Shown one piece after another: positions 16,416 to 24,888 of a stretch of 64,000 nucleotides of DNA (position 1 is its first letter; the number at the start of each line of letters is the position of its first letter). The notes beneath the pieces are model-generated. The model ran no database searches. It was not told the DNA's origin and saw nothing but the letters and a program-made list of their open reading frames with translations. Source of the stretch: an uncultured Flavobacteriaceae bacterium (GTDB lineage: Bacteria; Bacteroidota; Bacteroidia; Flavobacteriales; Flavobacteriaceae); the NCBI GenBank assembly GCA_947501625.1, contig CANMWN010000004.1, positions 1 to 64,000 of the forward strand, written 5' to 3'. The position numbers and the translations under genes were made by a program.

Positions 16416-18242
16416 ATGAATCACTTCAGAAAAATATTAAAATATGCTAAACCTTACCAACGCTTTGCTTGGCTAAACGTGCTATTTAATATTTTGTATG
16501 CTGTGTTTAATGTATTATCAGTACTTGGATTTATACCTGTATTAGGAATACTTTTCGGTAAAGAAGAAAAAGTATATGAAAAGCCTACTTATGAAGGCAT
16601 TAGTAGTATTTATGATTATGTACAAGGCACAATAAATTATAATGTTACTGATATGCTTGTAAGTGGAGGGATTGACAAAGCACTACTCTTTATTTGTATT
16701 CTTTCTTTCAGTTTATTTTTCTTTAAAAACTTATTTAGATATCTCGCCTCTTATGTATTGGCATTTCTAAGAAATGGAGTCGTTAAAGACATTAGAGATC
16801 ATTTATATAATAAAATTTTAGAATTACCAATTGCTTATTTTTCTGAAAAAAGAAAAGGTGACACAATTTCTAGATTAACTTCTGACGTAAGAGAAGTAGA
16901 AACAACGTTTTTAACTTCATTAGAAACCATAGTTAGAGAACCTTTAACAATTATTTTTACGCTTGTTTCAATGTTTGCTATAAGTGTAGAATTGACGCTA
17001 TTTGTATTTGTATTATTGCCTATTTCTGGATTTATTATTTCAGCAATTAGTAAAAGATTAAAAGCAAACTCATTAAAAGCACAACAAGAAACTGGTTATT
17101 TCTTATCATTTATTGAAGAAACGTTAACTGGATTAAGAGTTATTAAAGGTTTTAATGCTGAAAAAAGAATTGAATCTAAATTTAAAAACTCTACCAAAAA
17201 ATATAGAAACTTAATGACTAAGGTCATTCATAGAAAAACGTTAGCTTCTCCTATGAGTGAATTTTTAGGTGTAACTACGATTATTGCTATTCTATATTAC
17301 GGTGGAAAATTAGTTTTAGGTGAGAATAGCGACATGCAACCGCAAGAATTCTTTGGATACATCGGATTGTTTTATTTAGTTTTAAATCCGGCCAAAGCTA
17401 TTGCATCTACGTATTCTAACATTCAAAAAGGTGATGCTTCTGCTGAACGAATTTTAGAAGTTTTAGAAACAGAAAACACAATTATTGATAAACCAAATGC
17501 TATTGAAAAATCGACATTTGATAAAGAAATTACTTTTGAAAACATCTCTTTCAAATACAAAGATGAATTTGTATTAAAAGATTTTTCATTAACTATTCCA
17601 AAAGGGCAAACTGTTGCGCTGGTTGGACAATCTGGAAGTGGAAAATCTACTTTAGCAAATTTAGTTACTCGTTTTTATGATGTAAATGAAGGCACAATTA
17701 AAATTGACGGAATTGACATTAAAGATATGACTAAAAAGTCATTGAGAGATTTGATGGGAATAGTAACTCAAGACTCTATTTTATTTAATGACACTGTTAA
17801 AAACAACATTTCTTTAGGAGTTGAAAACCCTAATGAAAATGAAATTTTGGAAGCCTCAAAAATTGCCAATGCACATGAATTTATAAAAGATCTTCCTGAT
17901 CAATATGAAACAAATATTGGTGATAGTGGAAATTCATTATCTGGTGGTCAAAAACAGCGACTCTCAATAGCAAGAGCAGTATTGAAAAACCCTCCAATAA
18001 TGATTTTGGACGAAGCAACTTCTGCCTTAGATACCGAAAGTGAACAATTAGTTCAAGTAGCTTTGGAAAAAATGATGCAAAATAGGACATCGCTTGTGAT
18101 TGCTCACAGACTTTCAACTATTCAAAAAGCTGATTTAATTTTAGTCCTTAAAAAAGGAGAAATTATTGAACAAGGCAAGCATGAAGAATTACTTAGTAAA
18201 AAGGGTGATTATTATAAGTTGGTTAATATGCAGTCTTTATAA
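16416..18242 (+). CDS. ABC exporter, permease-ATPase fusion (MsbA-like)
   Basis: The 608-aa half-transporter has an N-terminal six-helix membrane domain (about 15-335). The ATPase domain shows Walker A GQSGSGKS (near 400), signature LSGGQKQR (near 510), Walker B IMILDEATSALD and the H-loop IAHRLST. The family moves lipids, lipid A or other hydrophobic compounds across the inner membrane as a homodimer. Its place behind glycosyltransferase and sugar-mutase genes suits a role in envelope lipid export. Its stop region overlaps that of the convergent cca gene. Confidence 0.93.
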   Translation: MNHFRKILKYAKPYQRFAWLNVLFNILYAVFNVLSVLGFIPVLGILFGKEEKVYEKPTYEGISSIYDYVQGTINYNVTDMLVSGGIDKALLFICILSFSLFFFKNLFRYLASYVLAFLRNGVVKDIRDHLYNKILELPIAYFSEKRKGDTISRLTSDVREVETTFLTSLETIVREPLTIIFTLVSMFAISVELTLFVFVLLPISGFIISAISKRLKANSLKAQQETGYFLSFIEETLTGLRVIKGFNAEKRIESKFKNSTKKYRNLMTKVIHRKTLASPMSEFLGVTTIIAILYYGGKLVLGENSDMQPQEFFGYIGLFYLVLNPAKAIASTYSNIQKGDASAERILEVLETENTIIDKPNAIEKSTFDKEITFENISFKYKDEFVLKDFSLTIPKGQTVALVGQSGSGKSTLANLVTRFYDVNEGTIKIDGIDIKDMTKKSLRDLMGIVTQDSILFNDTVKNNISLGVENPNENEILEASKIANAHEFIKDLPDQYETNIGDSGNSLSGGQKQRLSIARAVLKNPPIMILDEATSALDTESEQLVQVALEKMMQNRTSLVIAHRLSTIQKADLILVLKKGEIIEQGKHEELLSKKGDYYKLVNMQSL

Positions 18243-19652
18243 TTTCTTTAGTCCTAAACCTTCAGCTTTTTTTAGCATAAACTGATAAGCCTCATCATAA
18301 TCATTCGCAATTTTGCCATCCAAAATTGCTTCTTTGATGGCATCTTTTATTTGACCTATTTCTCTACAAGGCTTTAAATTGAAAGTTTTCATAATCAATT
18401 CACCAGAAATTGGAGGTTGAAAATTCCGAATTCTATCACGCTCTTCAACTTCTTTGATTTTTGTACGGACTAACTCAAAGTTTCTATGATAACGCTTAAA
18501 TTTCTTAGGGTTCTTGGTTGTTATATCGGCTTCGCACAAGGTCATTAAACTATCAATGTCGTCACCTGCATCAAAAACTAATCTACGTACGGCCGAGTCA
18601 GTAACATCAGTTGCCAAAACTATTGGACGTGAACTCAACAATACCATTTTTTGTACAAATTTCATTTTATTGTTCAATGGCATTTTTAACCTTTTAAAAA
18701 GTTTATACACCATTTTTGAACCTACAAATTCATGTCCATGAAAAGTCCAACCAATAGTTTTATGAAACTTTTTTGTTGGTGCTTTACCAATGTCATGCAA
18801 TAATGCAGCCCAACGCAACCAAAGGTCATCGGTATGTTTAGAAATATTATCAACTACTTCAAAAGTGTGATAAAAATTATCTTTATGTTTCTGCCCTTCA
18901 ACCTCCTCTACTCCTTTTAGAGCCACAATTTCTGGAAGGATTTGTTTTAATAAACCAGTTTTTTGCAACAATAAAAATCCAATTGATGGTATTTCAGATA
19001 ACATTATTTTATTCAGTTCATCAACAATTCTTTCTCTTGTAATAATTTTTAATCTATCAGAATTGTTAGCAATTGCATCCAAAGATTTTTGCTCTATTGC
19101 AAATCCTAACTGCGTTGCAAAACGAATTGCTCGCATCATCCTTAAAGGATCATCAGAATAGGTAATTGTTGGGTCTAAAGGAGTTCGAATGATTTTATTT
19201 TCAAGATCATTTATACCATCAAATGGATCTAACAATTCTCCATAAGTTTCTTTATTTAAACTTATTGCCAATGCATTGATCGTAAAGTCCCTTCTGTTTT
19301 GATCATCTTCTAATGTTCCGTTTTCAACAATTGGGTTTCTACTATGCTCAGTATATGATTCTTTACGCGCTCCAACAAATTCAATTTCAATTTCTTCATG
19401 ACGCAACATTGCAGTACCATAGGTTTTAAAAACCTGTACTTTTGGATTGTTTGGTAATAACTCAGCAACTTTTTCAGCCAATGCTATTCCACTTCCAACC
19501 GCAACAATATCTATATCCTTTGCTTCTCCTCTATTTAAAATAAAATCACGAACAAATCCTCCAATAACATATGAAGAAACATTTAATTCTTCTGATGCTT
19601 TTGAAATTATTTCAAATAATGGATGCGTAATTGCTTCTTGGTATTTCATCAA
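18237..19652 (-). CDS. cca: CCA tRNA nucleotidyltransferase with HD domain
   Basis: The 471-aa protein begins with a poly(A)-polymerase/CCA-enzyme head: VIGGFVRDFILNR then DIDIVAVGSG, the metal-binding DxD of the nucleotidyltransferase. RRDFTINALA and DPLRMMRAIRFA follow. A mid-protein HD domain has LLHDIGKAPTK and FHGHEFVGSKM. It adds or repairs the CCA end of tRNA. It is the last gene of a minus-strand operon, 2 nt after tsaC, a second tRNA-related gene. The second ATG (19649) is an equally possible start. Confidence 0.94.
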   Translation of the reverse strand: MMKYQEAITHPLFEIISKASEELNVSSYVIGGFVRDFILNRGEAKDIDIVAVGSGIALAEKVAELLPNNPKVQVFKTYGTAMLRHEEIEIEFVGARKESYTEHSRNPIVENGTLEDDQNRRDFTINALAISLNKETYGELLDPFDGINDLENKIIRTPLDPTITYSDDPLRMMRAIRFATQLGFAIEQKSLDAIANNSDRLKIITRERIVDELNKIMLSEIPSIGFLLLQKTGLLKQILPEIVALKGVEEVEGQKHKDNFYHTFEVVDNISKHTDDLWLRWAALLHDIGKAPTKKFHKTIGWTFHGHEFVGSKMVYKLFKRLKMPLNNKMKFVQKMVLLSSRPIVLATDVTDSAVRRLVFDAGDDIDSLMTLCEADITTKNPKKFKRYHRNFELVRTKIKEVEERDRIRNFQPPISGELIMKTFNLKPCREIGQIKDAIKEAILDGKIANDYDEAYQFMLKKAEGLGLKKL

Positions 19653-19654
19653 AA

Positions 19655-20212
19655 TTAATCGCGTATGACTGTTATAGAACCATTAACTTCCAACTTAACA
19701 ATTCTAGAAGATTTTTTGTTAATGCTATCTCTGTGCAAATCTACAACATAGTCAACGCCTTCCAAAATTACGCTTTCTATTTCTTGAAATGAATTTGGAG
19801 TTTTATTTCCGCTAATATTAGCCGAAGTGGAAACTATTGGCTTACCAAAACGTTTTATCAATTTTCTACAGAATTCATCTTGCACAATTCGTATTGCTAC
19901 GGTGTTATCTGAAGCAATGACGTTTTTAGCAAGACCTTTGGGATCTTGGTAAATTACAGTAGTTGGTTTGCGTAACGTATGTATAAACTTTTTTAATTCA
20001 GAGGTTACCTTTACATACTTTTGTAACATATTAAGTGAACTAACTAAAATCACTAGACTCTTACTTTCGCTTCTTCTTTTAATCTTATAAATTTCAGAAA
20101 CCACCCTTGAATTTGTTGCGTCACAACCAATTCCCCAAACTGTGTCTGTTGGATATAAAAATACTTTCTCGTCATTTAAAGCAGTAAGACTATTTCTTAG
20201 TTCTTGGATCAT
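19655..20212 (-). CDS. tsaC: L-threonylcarbamoyladenylate synthase (Sua5/YrdC/YciO family)
   Basis: The 185-aa protein has the YrdC fold. Key blocks are VFLYPTDTVWGIGCDATN near 17-34, the basic KRRSESKSLVILVS and VAIRIVQD, and SANISGNKTP towards the C-terminus. The enzyme makes threonylcarbamoyl-AMP from threonine, bicarbonate and ATP, the first step of t6A37 tRNA modification. It is the short form without a Sua5 C-terminal domain. Its start overlaps the upstream stop by one base. Confidence 0.92.
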   Translation of the reverse strand: MIQELRNSLTALNDEKVFLYPTDTVWGIGCDATNSRVVSEIYKIKRRSESKSLVILVSSLNMLQKYVKVTSELKKFIHTLRKPTTVIYQDPKGLAKNVIASDNTVAIRIVQDEFCRKLIKRFGKPIVSTSANISGNKTPNSFQEIESVILEGVDYVVDLHRDSINKKSSRIVKLEVNGSITVIRD

Positions 20213-21123
20213 TAATATTCTGTGATTTCCTTTTGTCCTTCTGGGATTTTCGGTAGTTTTATCAAATTTCCGATACTCAAATTATATTCATCTGGTGCAA
20301 AATCTTTTCTACCATCAGAAGGGTAAAATGTTATTTCGCCAAAAATAGTTTTCCCATTTACTGAATAAAAATCTATTCTTGAAAATGGTAATCTCCCTGC
20401 AAGTTTTTCAGCAAGAACCATCATTTCATTAAAGTTTGAAGGCTTTTCAACTTCCTTTTCATACATCAATGTTTTACCAATTGTATAAAATGGCTGCTTT
20501 ACCCAATTTATATCGTAGAAACATCTGTAATCCTTTATACCTCTTTCAATATCTATCTGTAGAAATTTTGGCTTACCATTAAAACAAAAGAACTTATAAT
20601 CATTTATTACATCTTTTCCTTCTTCTTGCAAGTATTTTTCAACAGTTAATCTTGGTTTTACATCTTTATAAGCCCATTCCATACCAGTTTTATAATACTG
20701 ATTTATTCCCATCCATTTGTTAAGTAATTTTTTAGATTTGTTCCAATCTAATGTGGATTTCTCTTTAACAATCAAGTTAAAACCACTTCCATGTACACCT
20801 TTTATAACAAACTGATTGGGTAAAGAGTCAAAATCTATTTCTTTCACCGAATCATAAACTCCATAACATTCATTTACATATTCCTCACCAATAGTGTCTA
20901 TAACATATTGTCTAACAGCATATTTATCGACCATTTGATTTAAAATCTTAGGTTTATAAAAAACTTTTAACCATTGGATTTTCTCATTATATTCTTTAGG
21001 ATTTTCTAAATCTAATTTTTTACCAGTATAATATTCATAGGAATAGCGAACATAACGTTCTTGTGGTAAGAACATCATTTTACGTAAATATCGTAACCGT
21101 TGTCTTTTTAAATATTTTAGCAT
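20212..21123 (-). CDS. TupA-like ATP-grasp protein
   Basis: The 303-aa protein starts with a basic segment (LKYLKRQRLRYLRKMMFLP) and then shows the TupA-like ATP-grasp pattern. Visible blocks are LENPKEYNEKIQWLKV, DKYAVRQYV, NQFVIKGVHGSG and DYKFFCFNGKPKFLQID. Near the end it has FSRIDFYSVNGKTIFGEITF, holding the metal-binding acidic residues. Members ligate amino acids or similar groups onto surface polymers (TupA acts in teichuronopeptide synthesis). Between a Stealth enzyme and a GT2 enzyme, it probably decorates a surface glycan. Confidence 0.85.
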   Translation of the reverse strand: MLKYLKRQRLRYLRKMMFLPQERYVRYSYEYYTGKKLDLENPKEYNEKIQWLKVFYKPKILNQMVDKYAVRQYVIDTIGEEYVNECYGVYDSVKEIDFDSLPNQFVIKGVHGSGFNLIVKEKSTLDWNKSKKLLNKWMGINQYYKTGMEWAYKDVKPRLTVEKYLQEEGKDVINDYKFFCFNGKPKFLQIDIERGIKDYRCFYDINWVKQPFYTIGKTLMYEKEVEKPSNFNEMMVLAEKLAGRLPFSRIDFYSVNGKTIFGEITFYPSDGRKDFAPDEYNLSIGNLIKLPKIPEGQKEITEY

Positions 21124-21124
21124 T

Positions 21125-22138
21125 TTAAAAATTTAGATTATCAATTTTTAATCTCTTTTGCAGCCAATCAAAAAGTAAATCCAATTTGTTTTTAGGGCAT
21201 AAATCTAAACTTTGCATACATAAAAACAATTTACTATCATCATTTTCTGATCGATTCATCATTTTCTTATACCAGTATAAAGGTTTGCTATGCGAACCTC
21301 CAATATATATTAATTGATAGTCTTCTTTTAAAACTGCAGTCCCTTTTTTAATTTCAATATGATTGGCTAATGATTGCAAAACATATTGCTCAGGATTTCT
21401 AAATCTATGCCTTATATTTTTCTCTTGCATATCAGGATTTGATTCAAAATAGTTTTTCAAACTAGACTTTCTAATTGGTGCAGGTGTATGATCTAATTTA
21501 AAATACTTATCAAAACCTAAGGCTCTTGCAGCATTTTGTTGACCTCTTTTATAACCATATTTTTTATCTCTAGTTTCTTTTCCAAGTAGTTTTAAAACAC
21601 TATTTATTAATTGCTTATGAAAAATATGTTCGTCCAATCGTTTCCATTCACCTCTTAAAACCGGATTTCCATCAACAAAAAAATCTGAAGGCGTGGTTTT
21701 TTTTAACAAAGAAAAATCATCATTGAAGTAAATAAAATGCTCTGATAGTTTAGGTATTTTATATGAAAGTGTTTCAATCGGTCGGCAATTAAAAACTGGC
21801 AGTAACGAATCAAATTCAGCAAAAATTATTGTATGATCTATAATTGTGATAGTTGGTTGACTCGCTGTTTTTTGCTTGTTATATTTTTCTAAAAAAGGAG
21901 GAGTTTGATTATCAGTAACAATAAAAATATTTTGAATATAAGGAGCAAATTTTATGATTGACTTTACTGCAATTTCAATTTCATTTACTTGATCAAAACG
22001 AGTTTTAAACTTTTTATTACTCCATACATTAGTTCCCGTAAAATAAGGTCTCATTTTCTCTTGATGTTTCACATCACTTCCATCAACCCAAGTAATTACG
22101 GCATCTATAACTATATCTTTATTTTTACTAACCGACAT
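21125..22138 (-). CDS. Stealth family sugar-phosphate transferase
   Basis: The 337-aa protein has the hallmarks of Stealth proteins. CR1 is IDAVITWVDGSD near residues 11-22. The CR2 block has FDQVNEIEIAVKSI, APYIQNIFIVTDNQTPPFL, HFIYFNDDFSLL and FFVDGNPVLRGEW. A CR3-like region follows (GYKRGQQNAARAL, DHTPAPIRKSSL). Stealth enzymes transfer hexose-1-phosphate to a sugar acceptor and build phosphodiester-linked capsule polymers. One base separates it from the ATP-grasp gene, so the two are co-translated and likely act on the same glycan. Confidence 0.9.
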   Translation of the reverse strand: MSVSKNKDIVIDAVITWVDGSDVKHQEKMRPYFTGTNVWSNKKFKTRFDQVNEIEIAVKSIIKFAPYIQNIFIVTDNQTPPFLEKYNKQKTASQPTITIIDHTIIFAEFDSLLPVFNCRPIETLSYKIPKLSEHFIYFNDDFSLLKKTTPSDFFVDGNPVLRGEWKRLDEHIFHKQLINSVLKLLGKETRDKKYGYKRGQQNAARALGFDKYFKLDHTPAPIRKSSLKNYFESNPDMQEKNIRHRFRNPEQYVLQSLANHIEIKKGTAVLKEDYQLIYIGGSHSKPLYWYKKMMNRSENDDSKLFLCMQSLDLCPKNKLDLLFDWLQKRLKIDNLNF

Positions 22139-22151
22139 TATAAAAATACTT

Positions 22152-22907
22152 TTACTTTAATCCTTTCCTGAGCAGCCACAATTTAACATAACGCATAAAA
22201 ACAGCATAGGAATGATTATATGCAATTACTAAACCAACTACACCATCTCTAAAACCTCCTTGAATAATATAATGCTTAAAAAATCTCCAGCATGGTTTTA
22301 CTACAAAATGAAAAGGTGTTAACATTCCTGTTTTCTTATCGTAATCTTTGGCTTGTAACCATGCATATCGATTCAATTTTTTCATGTGAAAATCGAAATT
22401 CACATAGGTATCATGATACAATTTTTCTTTAAGCGAACCAATCTTTCCATTATCTATTATCTCTGCATGAACGTGCTTATCTTCATATTTACATTCATTC
22501 TTTTTAAATAATCGAATTACTTTATCATTCCATCCTCCAAAACGAACATGCTTGCCCATAAAGTGATTTTTTCTAGAAATCCAATAACCTGAATAATTAT
22601 TAATTGAAGGGTACTTTAATAATTCTAAAATTTCTGATTTTAATTCAGGTGTTACCCTTTCATCAGCATCAACCAGTAAAATCCATTCATTTGTAGCTTG
22701 TGGAATTGCCCAATTCTTTTGAGAAGCTGAATATTCATATTCACGTTGAATAATAAAATTAGTAAACTCTTTTGCTAGTTCAAGGGTATTATCAGTACTA
22801 TATGAATCAACAACCATGATTTCGTCTGCAAAATCTACTGATTTTAAGACCTCAACAATATTGCTTTCTTCATTATAAGTTGGGATTATTACTGTAAGTT
22901 TCTCCAT
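22152..22907 (-). CDS. Family 2 glycosyltransferase, WaaE/KdtX-like
   Basis: The 251-aa protein opens KLTVIIPTYNEESNI and has EIMVVDSYSTDNT at about 29-41. It then shows EYSASQKNWAIPQATNEWIL and the VDADERVTPEL metal-binding block near 77-87. KNHFMGKHVRFGGW and the late HYIIQGGFRDG are typical of the LPS core beta-glucosyltransferase (WaaE/KdtX) group. The exact sugar and acceptor are not known. It lies 6 nt after dapD and 13 nt before the Stealth gene in one operon. Confidence 0.9.
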   Translation of the reverse strand: MEKLTVIIPTYNEESNIVEVLKSVDFADEIMVVDSYSTDNTLELAKEFTNFIIQREYEYSASQKNWAIPQATNEWILLVDADERVTPELKSEILELLKYPSINNYSGYWISRKNHFMGKHVRFGGWNDKVIRLFKKNECKYEDKHVHAEIIDNGKIGSLKEKLYHDTYVNFDFHMKKLNRYAWLQAKDYDKKTGMLTPFHFVVKPCWRFFKHYIIQGGFRDGVVGLVIAYNHSYAVFMRYVKLWLLRKGLK

Positions 22908-22913
22908 AGACTT

Positions 22914-23729
22914 TTATACTGCAACATCGTATTCGCGAAGTGCATCATTTAATGATGTTTTTTTATTGGTACTTTCTTTTCTTTTCCCAATTATCAAAGC
23001 ACAAGGTACGTTATATTTTCCAGCATTAAATTCTTTGGTATAACTTCCAGGAATTACAACTGATCTTGCAGGTATAACTCCTTTCGTTATTATTGGTTCA
23101 TCACCAGTTACATCAATTATTTTTGTGCTCATAGTCAAAACAACGTTCGCACCTAAAACAGCTTCTTTTTCAACTCTTACACCTTCAACAACTATACATC
23201 TTGATCCTACAAAAACTCCATCTTCAATAATTACTGGTGCTGCTTGTAATGGCTCTAATACTCCTCCAATTCCTACTCCTCCACTTAAATGCACGTTTTT
23301 CCCAATTTGAGCACAACTACCAACAGTTGCCCAAGTGTCTACCATTGTTCCTTCATCAACATAAGCGCCAATATTCACATAACTTGGCATTAAAATAGTA
23401 CCTGAAGAAATATAAGCGCCATGTCTTGCCACTGCATGAGGCACTACTCGTACTCCTTTTTCTTTATATCCATTTTTAAGCGGAATTTTATCGTGATATT
23501 CAAAAATTCCTACTTCTTGAGTTTCCATTTTTTGTATAGGAAAATATAAAACAACTGCCTTTTTAACCCATTCATTTACTTGCCATCCATCGTTAATTGG
23601 TTCTGCAACTCTTAATGTTCCTATATCTAATAAGCCAACAACTTCGCGAATAGCATTTTGAGTATCTACACTACTTAGCAATTCTCGATTATCCCATGCT
23701 TTTTCAATAATTGATTGTAATTTCTTCAT
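22914..23729 (-). CDS. dapD: 2,3,4,5-tetrahydropyridine-2,6-dicarboxylate N-succinyltransferase
   Basis: The 271-aa length and sequence fit DapD. An N-terminal helical part (LQSIIEKAWDNRELL) precedes a left-handed beta-helix of hexapeptide repeats (about 100-235). In it stand VVPHAVARHGAYI, MPSYVNIGAYVDEGTMVD and GGVLEPLQAAPVIIEDGVFVG (given in parts: GGVLEPLQ, PVIIEDGVF). The enzyme succinylates tetrahydrodipicolinate in lysine and diaminopimelate synthesis, needed for peptidoglycan. It is first in the six-gene operon and has its own -7 box. Confidence 0.96.
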   Translation of the reverse strand: MKKLQSIIEKAWDNRELLSSVDTQNAIREVVGLLDIGTLRVAEPINDGWQVNEWVKKAVVLYFPIQKMETQEVGIFEYHDKIPLKNGYKEKGVRVVPHAVARHGAYISSGTILMPSYVNIGAYVDEGTMVDTWATVGSCAQIGKNVHLSGGVGIGGVLEPLQAAPVIIEDGVFVGSRCIVVEGVRVEKEAVLGANVVLTMSTKIIDVTGDEPIITKGVIPARSVVIPGSYTKEFNAGKYNVPCALIIGKRKESTNKKTSLNDALREYDVAV

Positions 23730-23748
23730 TTTATAAAATTATATTTTA

Positions 23749-23756
23749 CAAATATA
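23749..23756 (-). promoter_or_regulatory. -7 promoter element of the dapD-cca operon
   Basis: The minus strand reads TATATTTG, 19 nt before the dapD ATG. The five following genes are spaced by 13 nt or less or overlap, so this box probably serves all six. It stands back to back with the TAAATTTG box of the divergent gene. Confidence 0.6.
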
Positions 23757-23812
23757 AAAAACCTCAAACGCTATTATAGCCTGAATTCAAAATTATATTG
23801 TGACTTTTTAAC

Positions 23813-23820
23813 TAAATTTG
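23813..23820 (+). promoter_or_regulatory. -7 promoter element of the small T9SS type A gene
   Basis: TAAATTTG fits the consensus and lies 36 nt before the ATG at 23857. Its TTTG also supplies an in-frame TTG (23818) that could be mistaken for a start. Confidence 0.6.
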
Positions 23821-23856
23821 TGTCATAACATAAATAACTTTTTAAGACCCTCAACC

Positions 23857-24432
23857 ATGAAAAAAAATTACCTACTAATTATCGCATTATTTGCGGTAAC
23901 TTTTTTTACCAATGCTCAAACTTGTCCTGCTGAAATTCAAGCATCACAATCAAGCAGTACTAGTGTTCGATTTAAAATTACTTCAGGAACCTGTAACACC
24001 TATCCTTCTACTATAACTATTGATGGAAGTAGCTTTACACAATCATCTTGTAGTGGAACCAATCTAAACTACAGTATTGATGCTGGACAAACTCCAATAG
24101 ATGAAAACAATTTTACTGCCGATTTTGGCAATGGAGTTTCTTGCACCTATGTTGGAGCAGTATTAGGAAATGAAAAATTTGACTTACTTAATGATAACAT
24201 ATCAATTTATCCAAATCCTATTGAGAAAAATGAACTCCTAGAAATTAATTTTATTGAAAACTTAGATGCTAAAATTAGTTTGTACAATCTATTAGGAAAA
24301 GTTGTTATGACTGAAAGTGTTACAAATTCAGAATCAATAAAATTAGATATAAATACTTTAAATCAAGGTATATACATCTTAAAGATTGATGCTAACAACA
24401 CTTCAATTTCTAAAAAAATTGTTATTAAGTAA
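23857..24432 (+). CDS. Small exported protein with T9SS type A sorting domain
   Basis: I start this at ATG 23857 (191 aa). The open frame extends upstream to a TTG at 23818, but that TTG lies inside the promoter box, and the signal peptide MKKNYLLIIALFAVTFFTNAQ begins at the ATG. After cleavage come about 90 residues rich in Cys, Ser and Thr (TCPAEIQASQSSS) of no recognised family. The C-terminal ~75 residues form a type A (Por secretion) tail: ISIYPNPIEKN, ISLYNLLGKVV, LNQGIYILKI, KIVIK. It is probably secreted by the type IX system. Confidence 0.85.
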   Translation: MKKNYLLIIALFAVTFFTNAQTCPAEIQASQSSSTSVRFKITSGTCNTYPSTITIDGSSFTQSSCSGTNLNYSIDAGQTPIDENNFTADFGNGVSCTYVGAVLGNEKFDLLNDNISIYPNPIEKNELLEINFIENLDAKISLYNLLGKVVMTESVTNSESIKLDINTLNQGIYILKIDANNTSISKKIVIK

Positions 24433-24443
24433 ATTTCGAATCG

Positions 24444-24451
24444 TAGATTTG
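24444..24451 (+). promoter_or_regulatory. -7 promoter element of ruvX
   Basis: TAGATTTG fits TAnnTTTG. It is 23 nt before the TTG start of ruvX at 24475, which supports that start. Confidence 0.5.
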
Positions 24452-24474
24452 CAAATATTTATTTAAATAAAAAT

Positions 24475-24888
24475 TTGAAAGGAAGAATACTTGCATTTGA
24501 TTTTGGAAAAAAACGTACTGGAATTGCAGTAACTGATGAATTGCAGTTAATTGCTTCTGGACTTACTACTATAGAAACCAAAGGAATATTTTCGTTTTTA
24601 GATACCTATCTAAAAGATGAAAATGTTTCTTTATTTGTTGTTGGTGAGCCTAAACAAATGGATTATACTGAAAGTGAAAGTGAAATTTTAATTCAAGAAT
24701 TCTTACAAAAACTCACTAATAAATTTCCTGAAATTAAAATTAAAAGAGTGGATGAACGATTTACTTCTAAGATGGCCTTTCAAACTATGATTGACAGTGG
24801 ATTGAATAAAAAGCAACGTCAAAATAAAGCCTTGATTGATGAAATCAGCGCTACCATAATTCTTCAAACCTATTTAGAACAACTTTAA
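24475..24888 (+). CDS. ruvX: Holliday junction resolvase-like protein (YqgF/RuvX), TTG start
   Basis: The 137-aa protein has the RNase H-like fold of YqgF: LAFDFGKKRTGIAVTDE at about 5-21 (first catalytic Asp), VVGEPKQMD at about 59-67 and VDERFTSKMA at about 95-104. The final acidic segment is DEISATIIL. The family processes the 5' end of pre-16S rRNA and resembles Holliday junction resolvases. No ATG or GTG lies upstream in frame, and the protein family begins just at this point, so translation starts at TTG. Its TAA overlaps the stop of the convergent methyltransferase gene in TTAA. Confidence 0.92.
   Translation: MKGRILAFDFGKKRTGIAVTDELQLIASGLTTIETKGIFSFLDTYLKDENVSLFVVGEPKQMDYTESESEILIQEFLQKLTNKFPEIKIKRVDERFTSKMAFQTMIDSGLNKKQRQNKALIDEISATIILQTYLEQL

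Noticed and set aside
18237-18242. Missing terminator between convergent ABC transporter and cca genes
   Set aside because: The stop codons overlap by design; convergent overlap is common and nothing more can be read from it. The same applies to ruvX and the methyltransferase gene at 24885-24888, which share TTAA.
23818-23856. TTG start giving 13 extra residues before the small T9SS type A protein
   Set aside because: The TTG is part of the TAAATTTG box, and a perfect signal peptide starts at the ATG at 23857.
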